The notes beneath the pieces were generated by a model, which searched no databases, was not told where the DNA came from, and saw only the letters and a program-made list of their open reading frames with translations. Made by a program: the position numbers and the translations under genes. From an uncultured Caryophanales bacterium (GTDB lineage: Bacteria; Bacillota_I; Bacilli_A; RF39; UBA660), in NCBI GenBank assembly GCA_946623125.1, contig CAMOQR010000007.1, positions 1-50,610 on the forward strand: 50,610 nt of DNA, read 5' to 3'. This document shows, one piece after another, positions 25,801 to 34,940 of this stretch. The first letter of the stretch is position 1. Each line of letters starts with the position of its first letter.

Positions 25801-28555
25801 TAATGGTTGGTTGTATGATAAGCAAGTTGCGACGGTTTTCCATTCTTGTGTTGATGTCGGTGATGCTAATATAACTGAATATGATGATGGATGGGATAAT
25901 TCTGATACTTATGGAAGTGGATGTGCTGGAGGAATGGATTCTTCAACGAATGATTATTTTGATTATGCTTTTGATGTGTTTACGTCGGCTGCTGGTACAG
26001 ATGGAGTTGGTAAATTTGGATATGTTGAAGATATTGCTGGTAATAAGGGTGAATGTAAGAATGGTGTCAATGTCTGGAAAGACTCTGTTTCTCCACAGTG
26101 TTATTTGAATGAAATTTGGACTGGTGAAAATTTTCTAAAAGAAAATGGAGGTCATAATGTTCCTAGTAAACATTTCTGGGCGGTTGAGGGAATGAATTAT
26201 CGTGCTCAGTGGGGTGGTTGTAGAGATAATGTATATGCAAAACTTTCTGTATATAATCAACAGCCTGCCTATAGTACTTGTTATAATCAGTCTGATTTAA
26301 CAGATAAAGTTGTTAGAAAATCTAGTCTTTATGAAGGAACTTTTGGTTATTATGATTATGATAAATTTATGGATGATAATATGTTACGTGAAATAGATGA
26401 TGAATATGAGATTGATATGGGAGATGGTTATTATTATGACTTTCAACCTTCTATTACTGTTCCTAGACCTGATATTCAATATGTTGATATTTCAGAACCA
26501 TTTTATGGTCAAGTTGGTTTGATGGGAATTCGTGCTCAACTTCGACATCGTTTACATCGTAATATGGATGATAGCGGTGCCGTTAGTTATTCTTTTAAGT
26601 GGGAAGAAAAAAGAGCACCTTATAATGGGTTTACAGTTGATGAGGCTGGAAATATTTCTTATGATGCCTGTGAGTCTATAGAATCTGGGTTAGATACGAA
26701 AACTCCTACTTGTAATTCTCAAGTTGAAATTCAAAATAGAGCATATGGAGATGAGGAGTATATAAATAGCCGTGGTGATTCTTGGGCTGGTTCTACTGGT
26801 GCTGATGGTACTCCTGAATATTCTCTTGTATTTAGAGGATGTATTGATGCACATGAGGATAATTATTTATATTATAATGTTGATAAATATTTCTATAGTG
26901 AAGATGCTAGTAGTGGTTGTGACAAAAAAGACCAGATAAATAAAATTTTTTGGATTTATGGAAATCCTGCTGTTGTTCCTGAAGGTGCTGAAGGACGTAT
27001 TACATATGGTGAATACTATGGTGAAGCATCATTTAATGGTCCATATGCAATGCCTCAAAGCAATGATTATGTTATAGATATGGCTGGATATAAAGGCTAT
27101 GGTAGTTGTGGAAGAACTCATGTTGCTATTGATTATACTGCTCCAACATGTAAGGCTTCTTATATTTATAAAGATGGCAAAAATTTTTCTGCAGAGTATA
27201 AAGGTAATCTTACTAATCAAATAATATATTCTAAAGGTGAATGTGATAGTGATAATGGTGCTATTCAAAGTGGATGTGATGCTGCTGGCGATTATAAATA
27301 TTATGCTGATGATCTTTTTGCAAATCCATTTTTTGAATATAAAGGTAAAAATAGTGAAAAAACTTCTAAAATTATGTGTACAGATGTCGCTGGAAATTAT
27401 GCATTTGTTACTGATACTCAATTGATTAAGCAAGATACTGTTCATCCTACTGTTAAATGTGAATATTCTGGTTATTATAAGAAAGATGGTTCTTCAGAGG
27501 TTAAAGTTAAGATTAATAGTATTGCGGATCCTCCTGGTAATCCAGATAATTTTGCAAGTGGTATTGATTATAGTAAATCTTACATTAGTTTTAGTGGTGG
27601 CTTAAGTAAACAAACTTTAAAATCTGGACAGATGGAATATATTATTAAACCAACTTGTGCATCTAGTGAATCTAGTATTAAGGCTTATATAACAGTATTT
27701 GATAAGGCTGATAATTCTATAAAGAATGTTGCTTGTACTGGTACTCCGATTGTCGTTCCTGGCTGCTGTACTAAAATGACAAATACCCCTGATAAATGTA
27801 GTGATTATAAGACAAGTTCTTGTACTAAAAAGTGTGGTGGTGGTACTCAGTATGAATATCGTGATTGTACGAATACTTCTTACTATAATGGAGCAACTTG
27901 TAAATTTAAGGATGTAGATGATGGTTCTGTTCGTGCATGCAATACACAGGCTTGTTGTAGTCAAACCACAGATTCATGTAATAAATGTAAAAATACTTAT
28001 GAAGATGATAATCCTTGTTCTTACGGATTCCAAAAATGTAATGTAGTATCTAAATATGATTCATCTATTATTTGTGGGTCTCGATTTACTCGTATTTGTA
28101 AAGTTGATCAAGCAGCTTGTGAAAAAGGAATGGATCCAATACCTGGACAACCTTCTTCTAATACTTGTGATGTTTATCTTTATGGTAATACTGCTTCAGA
28201 TGTTGTTGAAGTTCGCCCAACTGATTTTAATTGTGATTTTAAGAATGTTCAAAGTGGTTCTGTTGATAATCCGGTTGAAGGATGTTTTGCAAGAAGGACA
28301 TCTGGTGGAGATGTTTTAAAGGTAACTGTAACTCCTTTCGCTACGCCAGGAGAAAACCTTTATAAAAATTTGTGTTTATTTAATGTTACTTGGATGAGTA
28401 ATCGTTATAATTTCGATGATTCTATATATCGTCATTATTCTTTCGGTGTTGTTCAATGTAAAAGAGAAGATGGTACTTTCCATTATTGCTTAAATTCTTG
28501 TGATAATGTTGATTCTTGTGTTCCAAAATTATATGAGAGTAATCCAACAGAATAG
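22811..28555 (+). CDS. Giant prepilin-like Cys-rich surface protein with TSP1-like motif
   Basis: About 1914 residues. The N-terminus is a class III (type IV prepilin) signal: MFHRTNSKKG, then FTLIELMAVIIIVGILSILSIGAITRFI, with Gly -1, Phe +1 and Glu +5, and the usual alpha-helix (SRQQKVVQNKKNIVMAAEMYLQSN). The rest is a series of Cys-containing Ig-like modules, each opening with a DTxxPxC motif (VDTVNPLC, IDTVNPLC, KDSVSPQC, LDTKTPTC, IDYTAPTC). Near the C-terminus SSCTKKCGGGTQYEYRDCT...GATC...RACNTQACC resembles a thrombospondin type 1 repeat. Pilins are normally 120-200 residues, so this is a very large tip- or adhesin-like pilin. GGAG is 8 bases before ATG 22811. A companion gene follows after 17 bases. 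No pilus ATPase, PilC or prepilin peptidase is in the window. Confidence 0.87.
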   Translation: MFHRTNSKKGFTLIELMAVIIIVGILSILSIGAITRFIAKSRQQKVVQNKKNIVMAAEMYLQSNRDLMPKMIGDHASVKMLDLRNANYLKEDVSNEKGEDCMKESFVYVFKLSDSDYSYTPHLYCGDEKAPAEYVPASPYLVDHSVTNDGETKKVKVLFSGSNDVKKANFSFVLKGDQSGELGIYSYSYSILAKIGGESTFTEVYNSGTLEANLVPSVEFQSRPISSYLDLSGTTNIEVRVTALNEEGGFLSYETQGLAAFGGSSYVDTVNPLCPALDDYAGRIGEPRDFDDWINKSDIGTNRYPRLITLRCDDGDGSGCKRDTFSQSWPDTSEEYKFGVMFGKIVMEDNAVTDENGNRKDANSIVCPINVFVDVKSPSIEITPRNPKNNSLAGDGPLFSTNEGKLVLEDGPEPVADPLEKTITAKDYKKIFLGFDIDPEDAQKYGIAEDDLDSAGWMNKENYPDGIEYEVMISDNIYLTGYTWEVNAPYQGVETANYETLYSDQYEGSSWWRNEHDETKVDEDAVLESKTPLDPVTNQYVFKIAFKEEGARYGVLTVYDRAGNASKVYIYANLDRTPPPLDYPAQDDLETKFYKVPNPHVNAGVSPSAIQKRMSIRGDGACENDNPDKYTPLVSNNVFSLDAQKPQYNMNELLVPPQNVTQEMYDNACADYIPADQADSADPWFQGYNVCCEPDFKEDAITSCYFFNVNGSGMPLKPCESNLPLNGKGTVYGIKKGQALENLTKGTDKSTLFKNMDGSYQDHEVQDEYNTPTTSQSTEEDLLNARRVGCYKIGSLEGNNGIEPKDPNDPNLEEYQAGTWSNESLICGPLDNMAKDNFVTSDEGNEVEIDNEISGWFAVEVNVYKQDGQQIIPKYSYYSNDSNRPTEFSTIPTYNYTDPEHFDSHLIYVNDRSSWITLKEQGTHKLVWTTCDKAGNCYDDSDEDLIEEKGNNTVIVKIDTVNPLCQNSIKYTKYVNRKGAVKIGTTYNSESGIGPNSNGWLYDKQVATVFHSCVDVGDANITEYDDGWDNSDTYGSGCAGGMDSSTNDYFDYAFDVFTSAAGTDGVGKFGYVEDIAGNKGECKNGVNVWKDSVSPQCYLNEIWTGENFLKENGGHNVPSKHFWAVEGMNYRAQWGGCRDNVYAKLSVYNQQPAYSTCYNQSDLTDKVVRKSSLYEGTFGYYDYDKFMDDNMLREIDDEYEIDMGDGYYYDFQPSITVPRPDIQYVDISEPFYGQVGLMGIRAQLRHRLHRNMDDSGAVSYSFKWEEKRAPYNGFTVDEAGNISYDACESIESGLDTKTPTCNSQVEIQNRAYGDEEYINSRGDSWAGSTGADGTPEYSLVFRGCIDAHEDNYLYYNVDKYFYSEDASSGCDKKDQINKIFWIYGNPAVVPEGAEGRITYGEYYGEASFNGPYAMPQSNDYVIDMAGYKGYGSCGRTHVAIDYTAPTCKASYIYKDGKNFSAEYKGNLTNQIIYSKGECDSDNGAIQSGCDAAGDYKYYADDLFANPFFEYKGKNSEKTSKIMCTDVAGNYAFVTDTQLIKQDTVHPTVKCEYSGYYKKDGSSEVKVKINSIADPPGNPDNFASGIDYSKSYISFSGGLSKQTLKSGQMEYIIKPTCASSESSIKAYITVFDKADNSIKNVACTGTPIVVPGCCTKMTNTPDKCSDYKTSSCTKKCGGGTQYEYRDCTNTSYYNGATCKFKDVDDGSVRACNTQACCSQTTDSCNKCKNTYEDDNPCSYGFQKCNVVSKYDSSIICGSRFTRICKVDQAACEKGMDPIPGQPSSNTCDVYLYGNTASDVVEVRPTDFNCDFKNVQSGSVDNPVEGCFARRTSGGDVLKVTVTPFATPGENLYKNLCLFNVTWMSNRYNFDDSIYRHYSFGVVQCKREDGTFHYCLNSCDNVDSCVPKLYESNPTE

Positions 28556-28572
28556 AAAGGTAGGAGATTATG

Positions 28573-29493
28573 ATGGATAAACAGAAAAAAATAATTGGTA
28601 ATATTCGTAAATGTTTAATTGTTCTTATCATAATTCTCCTTATCTTTACGTTTGGTTATATAATTTTTTCTGGAGTTTTAATTAATTATGATAATCAAGA
28701 ATACATTTATTCAGATTCTTCTAGAAGTGTTTCTTTTTATCCTTGTTTAAAAAAAGGTAGTGTATGTAGTCGAGATGATATATATCATTCTATAAAAGTT
28801 TCGTTTTTAGTAAATAATTCTCAAACTTATGAATTTTATTTATTATCAAATGATTCTGATACAGCAACCTTTATTATGTCTGAGAATTTAGTAGATGATG
28901 TGAATTGGCATAATGAAAGAATTAATATGAAAGGACCTACTAATGTTTTTAGAGTTCTTTCTGATTCTACAAGTACTTGGTCATCTATTCCTGTTATTTC
29001 TTCTTATGAATATTCTGATTATGGACAAGTAATCTATGAGAATCATTGTAGTGATGAAAATTATATCAATCATGAAGATTATGATTGTAGTCGAGGAGAC
29101 TTTCCATCAAGAGGATATAAAGGTTTAAAAATAGAGAATGGTGCTCTTTTTATTCAGGCTAATCTTTATAGTAGTGAAGGTGTTTCTATGATGAACGGAA
29201 CTCTTCTTAATGATCCACTTCTTCGGGCAAGAATTCCTACTTATGAAGAAATATATGACTTAGAAGAAGATGGTGTTCTTCCTGATTGGTTGATGGATCA
29301 CTTGTATGAGAAGGAAGGTTTTTGGACCATGAGTTCTTCAACCCTACCTTCTACAGGTTATATACAAGGAGTATTTGCCGTGGAAAGAGTGAATCGTAAA
29401 GCAACTTTAATGGATGTTTATTCTATGAATAATGCGAATGATTATTATACTCATACAGGAATTAGACCTGTTATTACAATTGAAAAAGTATAA
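28573..29493 (+). CDS. Membrane-anchored protein cotranscribed with the giant prepilin, function unknown
   Basis: About 306 residues. One N-terminal transmembrane helix (CLIVLIIILLIFTFGYIIFSGVL), not preceded by a prepilin-type Gly cleavage site, then an extracytoplasmic domain. The middle (YEFYLLSNDSDTATFIMSENLVDDVNWHN) and the end (GFWTMSSSTLPSTGYIQGVFAV...HTGIRPVITIEKV) resemble a module common in gut Firmicute surface proteins whose last strand reads GIRPVITI. Exact function is unknown. AGGAG is 3 bases before ATG 28570 but 6 bases before ATG 28573, which I chose. No terminator separates it from the prepilin gene, so it may be a minor subunit or assembly partner. Confidence 0.75.
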   Translation: MDKQKKIIGNIRKCLIVLIIILLIFTFGYIIFSGVLINYDNQEYIYSDSSRSVSFYPCLKKGSVCSRDDIYHSIKVSFLVNNSQTYEFYLLSNDSDTATFIMSENLVDDVNWHNERINMKGPTNVFRVLSDSTSTWSSIPVISSYEYSDYGQVIYENHCSDENYINHEDYDCSRGDFPSRGYKGLKIENGALFIQANLYSSEGVSMMNGTLLNDPLLRARIPTYEEIYDLEEDGVLPDWLMDHLYEKEGFWTMSSSTLPSTGYIQGVFAVERVNRKATLMDVYSMNNANDYYTHTGIRPVITIEKV

Positions 29494-29530
29494 ATTAAAA
29501 GGTTATAACTATGTTATAGCCTTTTAATTT
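29492..29530 (+). terminator. Long hairpin after the prepilin operon
   Basis: AAATTAAAAGGTTATAAC pairs with GTTATAGCCTTTTAATTT around TAT, 18 bp with one G-U pair. The T tract is short. It abuts the next -10 box. Confidence 0.75.
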
Positions 29531-29538
29531 GATATAAT
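29530..29538 (+). promoter_or_regulatory. Extended -10 promoter of addBA
   Basis: TGATATAAT at 29530-29538 directly after the hairpin. No good -35, as common for extended -10 promoters. The start codon is 15 bases downstream. Confidence 0.55.
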
Positions 29539-29553
29539 AGTATTGGTGATGTT

Positions 29554-31842
29554 ATGACAACAAAAATAGTAGTATGTTCTAATGAATATAAAAATAAACA
29601 ATTATTAGATTATTCTCTAAATCCATCTTTTAGTTCCATTCGTTATATGTCAAAAGATGAATTTTTTAATCATTACTATTATGAGTATGATGAAAGAAGT
29701 TATGTTTATTTAATGAAGAAGTATCATTTTCATTTAGATGTATGTAAAGTATATTTAAACAATATGGTATTTATTGATTTAGAAAAAAAATATAAAAGTA
29801 AAAAACTTTTATTTTTACAATCATTAAAAAAAGAATTAATAGATAATCATTTATTTACTTATCACTCTTATTTCAAAGATTCTATTCAAGAGATAGAAGT
29901 TCATTCTATTTATGATTTAGATTACTATCAAGAAAAAGTACTTGATTATTCTTTTCAAATTCCTGATTTTTCTTTTTCTCCCACTGTGTATGAATTTTCT
30001 AGTATGGAGGATGAGGTTAATGCAGTATGTCAAAAGATTTGTTCTTTAATAAAAGAAGGAGTATCACTATCTCATATTTTTTTAGTTAATGTAAGAGAAG
30101 ATTATTATTATACGTTATGGAAGATGTTTTCTTATTATCATATTCCTATTTCTATTCCTTTTCAAAATTCTATTTATTCCACGAAGATTGTACAAGATTA
30201 TTTAAATGACGGAACTCTTACTTTAGATAATGATATGATTACTACTAAATTAGTATCTGTTATTAATAAGTTATCTATTTTAGAAGAAGATGAATATAAA
30301 AAAGTAATTTTAATAGATCAATTAAAACATACCATGATTCCTTCTAAAAAATATGATAATGCCGTTGAAATAAAAGATTTAAAAAGTAGTACTTTTCAAG
30401 AAGATGATTATGTCTTTTTATTAGGATTTAATCTAGATTATGCTCCTCAAATGAAGAAAGATATTGAATATATTTCTGATAAAGAAAAGGAAGAAGTAGA
30501 TTTATATACAACAACTTATATGAATCAAAGAGAAAGAAAATTAATTCCTTATTTAATTAGTCAAATTAAAAATATATTTATTAGTTATCCATTATCTAGT
30601 CCATTTCAAAAATATTATCCATCTATTCTTATAGGAGATTATTCATTAAACGTTATTAAAAATTATTCTTTTACGAATCAATATTCTAATTCTTATAACC
30701 AAATTCGTTATGAAGAAATGTTAGATCAATTCTATATATATGGAGAAAAACATCCTGATTTAGAATTATTTCATTCCAATTATCCAAATCTTTATGATAC
30801 ATATTCTAATAAATTTAATGGGATTGATAAAGATTTTTATTTAGAACAATTACCAGTACCTTTAACATTATCTTATTCCTCTCTTAATAGTTATAATGAA
30901 TGTAAGTTTAAATACTATATTAAAAATGTATTAAAAATAGATCCTTATGAAGATACCTTTTCTGCTTTTATTGGATCTTTATATCATAAAATATTATCTT
31001 TATATCAAAATAATAATTTTAATTTAGAAGAGGAGTGGAATCGATATTTAGAAAGAAGAGAATTAACAATTAAAGATATGACTTTACTTGTTAGAATAAA
31101 GAAAGATTTAGTAGAATTATTAGATGAATTAAAAAAACAAGAATTAATATGTGGATATAATGATGGATTATTTGAAAAAGAAGTAAGAATTAAAATTAAG
31201 AATGATATTTCTGTAGAGTTTGTTGGATATATTGATAAGATTTTATATTATAAGAAAATAGATGATACTTATTTTTCTATTATAGATTATAAGAGTGGGT
31301 TTATTGATACTCATATAGAACCTATGAAATATGGATTACATATGCAATTACCAATTTATTTATATTTAATTCATTATTCTAAATTATTTGATAATCCTAT
31401 TTTTACGGGAATCTATTATCAAAATATATTATTTTCTTATCCTACTTGGACTCCTACTTTAGAAGAGGATAATAAAAAGAAATATTATTTACAAGGATAT
31501 AGTACAGATAAGATAGAATTACTATCTAGATTTGATTCTACTTATGAAGATAGTGAACTTATTAAAAGTATGAAATATAATGAAGAAAAGGGATTTGGTT
31601 CTTATACTAAGATTATGGATGATAATCTTTTATATCAGATGCTTACCTTTACTAAAAAACATATAGAAGATAGGGTAGATGATATCTTAAATGGAGACTT
31701 TACAATTAATCCTAAAATAGTTGGAAAAGATAATGTATCTTGTGAATTTTGTCATTTTAAAGATTTATGTTATATGACAAATGAAGATATTATAAGACTT
31801 CCAAAAGTTGAGGATTTATCTTTTTTAGGAGGTGAGGAGTAA
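29554..31842 (+). CDS. addB: AddB/RexB-like subunit of the helicase-nuclease, short form
   Basis: 762 residues, against about 1150 for Bacillus AddB. The N-terminal two thirds are a helicase-like scaffold without a Walker A motif. The C-terminal PD-(D/E)xK nuclease is intact: LSYSSLNSYNECKFKYYIKN, GSLYHKIL, VEFVGYIDKI and FSIIDYKSG. The four-cysteine iron-sulfur set is present (NEC, then CEFCHFKDLC), as in AddB. With AddA it resects double-strand breaks and loads RecA after Chi recognition. The shortened N-terminus should affect Chi handling or DNA binding. Its TAA shares a base with the AddA ATG (TAATG), so translation is coupled. Confidence 0.87.
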   Translation: MTTKIVVCSNEYKNKQLLDYSLNPSFSSIRYMSKDEFFNHYYYEYDERSYVYLMKKYHFHLDVCKVYLNNMVFIDLEKKYKSKKLLFLQSLKKELIDNHLFTYHSYFKDSIQEIEVHSIYDLDYYQEKVLDYSFQIPDFSFSPTVYEFSSMEDEVNAVCQKICSLIKEGVSLSHIFLVNVREDYYYTLWKMFSYYHIPISIPFQNSIYSTKIVQDYLNDGTLTLDNDMITTKLVSVINKLSILEEDEYKKVILIDQLKHTMIPSKKYDNAVEIKDLKSSTFQEDDYVFLLGFNLDYAPQMKKDIEYISDKEKEEVDLYTTTYMNQRERKLIPYLISQIKNIFISYPLSSPFQKYYPSILIGDYSLNVIKNYSFTNQYSNSYNQIRYEEMLDQFYIYGEKHPDLELFHSNYPNLYDTYSNKFNGIDKDFYLEQLPVPLTLSYSSLNSYNECKFKYYIKNVLKIDPYEDTFSAFIGSLYHKILSLYQNNNFNLEEEWNRYLERRELTIKDMTLLVRIKKDLVELLDELKKQELICGYNDGLFEKEVRIKIKNDISVEFVGYIDKILYYKKIDDTYFSIIDYKSGFIDTHIEPMKYGLHMQLPIYLYLIHYSKLFDNPIFTGIYYQNILFSYPTWTPTLEEDNKKKYYLQGYSTDKIELLSRFDSTYEDSELIKSMKYNEEKGFGSYTKIMDDNLLYQMLTFTKKHIEDRVDDILNGDFTINPKIVGKDNVSCEFCHFKDLCYMTNEDIIRLPKVEDLSFLGGEE

Positions 31843-34800
31843 TGGCTTGGACAAAAGAACAAGATAGAGCAATTCATTTAGAGGGAACAAATATTATTGT
31901 TTCTGCTGGTGCTGGAAGTGGTAAAACTGCTGTATTAACAGAGAGAGCAAAAAGAAAAGTATTAGGAGGAGTTCATGTAAATGAACTATTAGTACTTACT
32001 TTTACGAATGCTGCTGCTGCTGAGATGAAAGATAGAATAAGAGAGGCTATTAAAGATACTCCTGGGTTAGAAGAAGAATTAGATTATATTGATGGAGCAT
32101 ATATTACAACATTTGATGCTTTTTCTTTAGCAATGGTTAAAAAATATCATGATCGATTAAATGTATCTAATTCTATTACGATTACTGATGATGTATTAAT
32201 TGATTTAAATAAAAAAAGAATATTAGATGAAATCTTTGATGAGAAATATATTACACAAGAGAAAAGATTTTTAAAATTAATTGATGATTTTTGTTTAAAA
32301 GATGATAAAGAATTAAAAGAGTCTATTCTAAATTTATATCGAAAAATAGAATTAAAATATAATAAAACAGAATTCTTAAAAAATTATTTAAATGAATTTA
32401 ATCAAGAAAAATACAATTCTTTTGGAAGGGAATATGAAGAGTTTTTAAGAAGCAAACAAAGTATGATAAAAGATATGATTTCTTCTTTAAATGAATACTT
32501 TGATGGAGATTTTGTGGGATGCGTTGAAGATAGTTTAGAGAAGTTCTTAAAAGCCCGTAGTTACGATGAATTTTATCAAGCAATGGATTATGGTAGTGTA
32601 AGAGTACCAAGAGGTTCTAGTGAGGAAGGAAAGACCTTAAAAAGTACGATTTATGATGAATTAAAAGATATTAAGAATCATTATATGATTTATTCTTCCT
32701 ATCAAGAATTAATGGATGAATTATGTTCTACTTTAGATGATATATCTGAAATAATTGATATTTTAATATTACTAGATCAAAGACTTGATCAATTTAAATT
32801 CAAACATGATTATTATAATTTTACAGATATTGCTCGTATGGCAATACAAGTAGTAGAAAATAATCCAGAAGTAAGAGATGAATTAAAAAATCAATTTAGA
32901 GAAATCATGATAGATGAATATCAGGATACTTCTGATACTCAAGAAAAATTCATATCTTTAATTTCTAATCATAATGTATATATGGTAGGAGATATTAAAC
33001 AATCTATTTATCGATTTCGAAATGCAAATCCTTATTTATTTAAAGAAAAATATAATACCTATCGAGATACTGATTTAGGAGAAAAGATTGATTTATTACA
33101 TAATTTTAGATCAAGAGATGAAGTATTAAAAGATATTAATGTATTATTTGATTATGTTATGGATGATGATATAGGAGGAGCAGAGTATCAAGAAAGTCAT
33201 CGTATGGTATTTGGAAATGAAAGTTATAATCTAGAAGGAAAAACGAATCAGAACTATCATATGGATATCATAACTTATAATAAAGATGAATTAGGAAATA
33301 TTACGAAAAGTGAAGAAGAAGCCTTTATTATAGGAAATGATATTATTAATAAAGTAAATAGTCATTTTCAAGTATTTGATAAAAAGAAAAAAATATTAAG
33401 AGATTGTACTTATCAAGACTTTGTTATTCTATTAGATAAAAGTCGTGACTTTGATTTATATAAAAAAGTATTTGAGTACTTACAAATACCTCTTACGATA
33501 TTAAAAGATGAATCCTTAAGAAAAGATATTGATGTAAGTGTATTCAAAAACTTATTACAATTTATTTGTTTGGTAAAAGATCAAAAATTTGATAAAGAAT
33601 TTGAATATTCATTTGTATCCTTATCTAGAAGTTTCTTATATCGAATCGATGATAAAGATATTTATGAAATCATTCAAAAAAAGAATTATCAAGATACAAA
33701 ACTCTATCAAGATGCTTTAGAATTATCTTTAAAAGTTGATTGTTACAATCCTAGTCAATTCTTTCGAGAAGCTCTTGAAAAGGTGGAATATGATTCTAAA
33801 ATATTAACAATTCATAATATTCATTCTTATCGTGTACGTTGTGAGTTCTTTTATCGATTATTATGTGATTATGAAAAGAATGGGGGAACGATAAGAGATT
33901 TTATTCAATATTTAGATCAGATATTTGAAGAAGATTATGATTTAAAATTTAAAGTATTGGGAGATACTTTAAATAGTTGTATGATTATGACCATTCATGC
34001 ATCAAAAGGATTAGAGTATCCAGTATGTTATTTTGCAGGATTAACTTCTAAATTTAATTTATCAGAATTAAGAGAGAGAATTTTATTTGATAATGAATAT
34101 GGAATCGTACTTCCTAAAATAGATCATTATTATAAAGATACGATATTAAAAGTATTATTAAAAAATAGAGTAAGAAAAGAAGAAGTAGGAGAAAAAATTA
34201 GACTTTTTTATGTAGCAGTTACTAGAGCTAAAGAAAAAATGATATTTGTAATGCCAGAGGCAGAAGAAGAAAAAGAAGTATTTGATATTATTCCTTCTTA
34301 TGAAAGAGAAGGGTATTCTTCCTTTTATTCTATTATGAAGAGTATTTATTCTCTATTATTACCATATATTAAAAAAACAGATATCAAAGCAACAAAAGAC
34401 TATTTATTATCTACTAGTAAAAGTGAAATACAAAAAAGTAAAGATTCTTTATTAGTAGAAGAAATTAATATAGAATCTAATGAAATAGTAGAGAAACATT
34501 TCTCTAAAAGTAATTTAAGTCTTATTACAATAGAAGAAAAAGAAGTAATGGATTTTGGTACTAAAGTACATGAAGTATTAGAAGAGATTAACTTCTTTGA
34601 TGAGAAATCTATTTTGAATATTAAAAATCCTATGATATTAAAGAAAGTAAAATCTTTTATAGAAAGTGATATGATACAAAAACATAAAGATTGTAATATG
34701 TATAAAGAATTTGAATTCTTATATGAAGAGGATTCTATTATGAATCATGGTATTATAGATTTATTAATAGAAGATAAAGATCAGTTTATTATTATTGATT

Positions 34801-34940
34801 ATAAATTAAAAAATATAGATGATGATGCTTATGATTTACAATTAAATGGATATCGTAATTATATTATAAAACGTAGTGGTAAGAAGTGTAGTTGTTTTTT
34901 ATATTCTATTATGGATGAAGAATATAGGGAGGTACTATGA
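31842..34940 (+). CDS. addA: AddA ATP-dependent helicase-nuclease subunit
   Basis: 1032 residues, UvrD-like superfamily 1 helicase plus RecB-type nuclease. Motifs in order: WTKEQDRAI (Q motif), VSAGAGSGKTAVLTER (Walker A), LVLTFTNAAAAEMKDRI (Ia), IMIDEYQDTSDTQ (Walker B), VYMVGDIKQSIYRFRNA (III), LHNFRSR (IV), IMTIHASKGLEYPVCYF (V) and RLFYVAVTRAKEKMIF (VI). The C-terminal nuclease has GTKVHEVLE, HGIIDLLIED and FIIIDYKLKN. It is somewhat shorter than Bacillus AddA (about 1230). It uses a strong GGAGGTGAGGAG site inside addB. The 3' end overlaps the GNAT gene by four bases (ATGA). Confidence 0.95.
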   Translation: MAWTKEQDRAIHLEGTNIIVSAGAGSGKTAVLTERAKRKVLGGVHVNELLVLTFTNAAAAEMKDRIREAIKDTPGLEEELDYIDGAYITTFDAFSLAMVKKYHDRLNVSNSITITDDVLIDLNKKRILDEIFDEKYITQEKRFLKLIDDFCLKDDKELKESILNLYRKIELKYNKTEFLKNYLNEFNQEKYNSFGREYEEFLRSKQSMIKDMISSLNEYFDGDFVGCVEDSLEKFLKARSYDEFYQAMDYGSVRVPRGSSEEGKTLKSTIYDELKDIKNHYMIYSSYQELMDELCSTLDDISEIIDILILLDQRLDQFKFKHDYYNFTDIARMAIQVVENNPEVRDELKNQFREIMIDEYQDTSDTQEKFISLISNHNVYMVGDIKQSIYRFRNANPYLFKEKYNTYRDTDLGEKIDLLHNFRSRDEVLKDINVLFDYVMDDDIGGAEYQESHRMVFGNESYNLEGKTNQNYHMDIITYNKDELGNITKSEEEAFIIGNDIINKVNSHFQVFDKKKKILRDCTYQDFVILLDKSRDFDLYKKVFEYLQIPLTILKDESLRKDIDVSVFKNLLQFICLVKDQKFDKEFEYSFVSLSRSFLYRIDDKDIYEIIQKKNYQDTKLYQDALELSLKVDCYNPSQFFREALEKVEYDSKILTIHNIHSYRVRCEFFYRLLCDYEKNGGTIRDFIQYLDQIFEEDYDLKFKVLGDTLNSCMIMTIHASKGLEYPVCYFAGLTSKFNLSELRERILFDNEYGIVLPKIDHYYKDTILKVLLKNRVRKEEVGEKIRLFYVAVTRAKEKMIFVMPEAEEEKEVFDIIPSYEREGYSSFYSIMKSIYSLLLPYIKKTDIKATKDYLLSTSKSEIQKSKDSLLVEEINIESNEIVEKHFSKSNLSLITIEEKEVMDFGTKVHEVLEEINFFDEKSILNIKNPMILKKVKSFIESDMIQKHKDCNMYKEFEFLYEEDSIMNHGIIDLLIEDKDQFIIIDYKLKNIDDDAYDLQLNGYRNYIIKRSGKKCSCFLYSIMDEEYREVL

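Noticed and set aside
27029-27964. Minus-strand ORFs within the giant prepilin gene
   Set aside because: Same shadow pattern (Ile/Thr/Ser-rich), no start signal, fully inside a well-supported gene.
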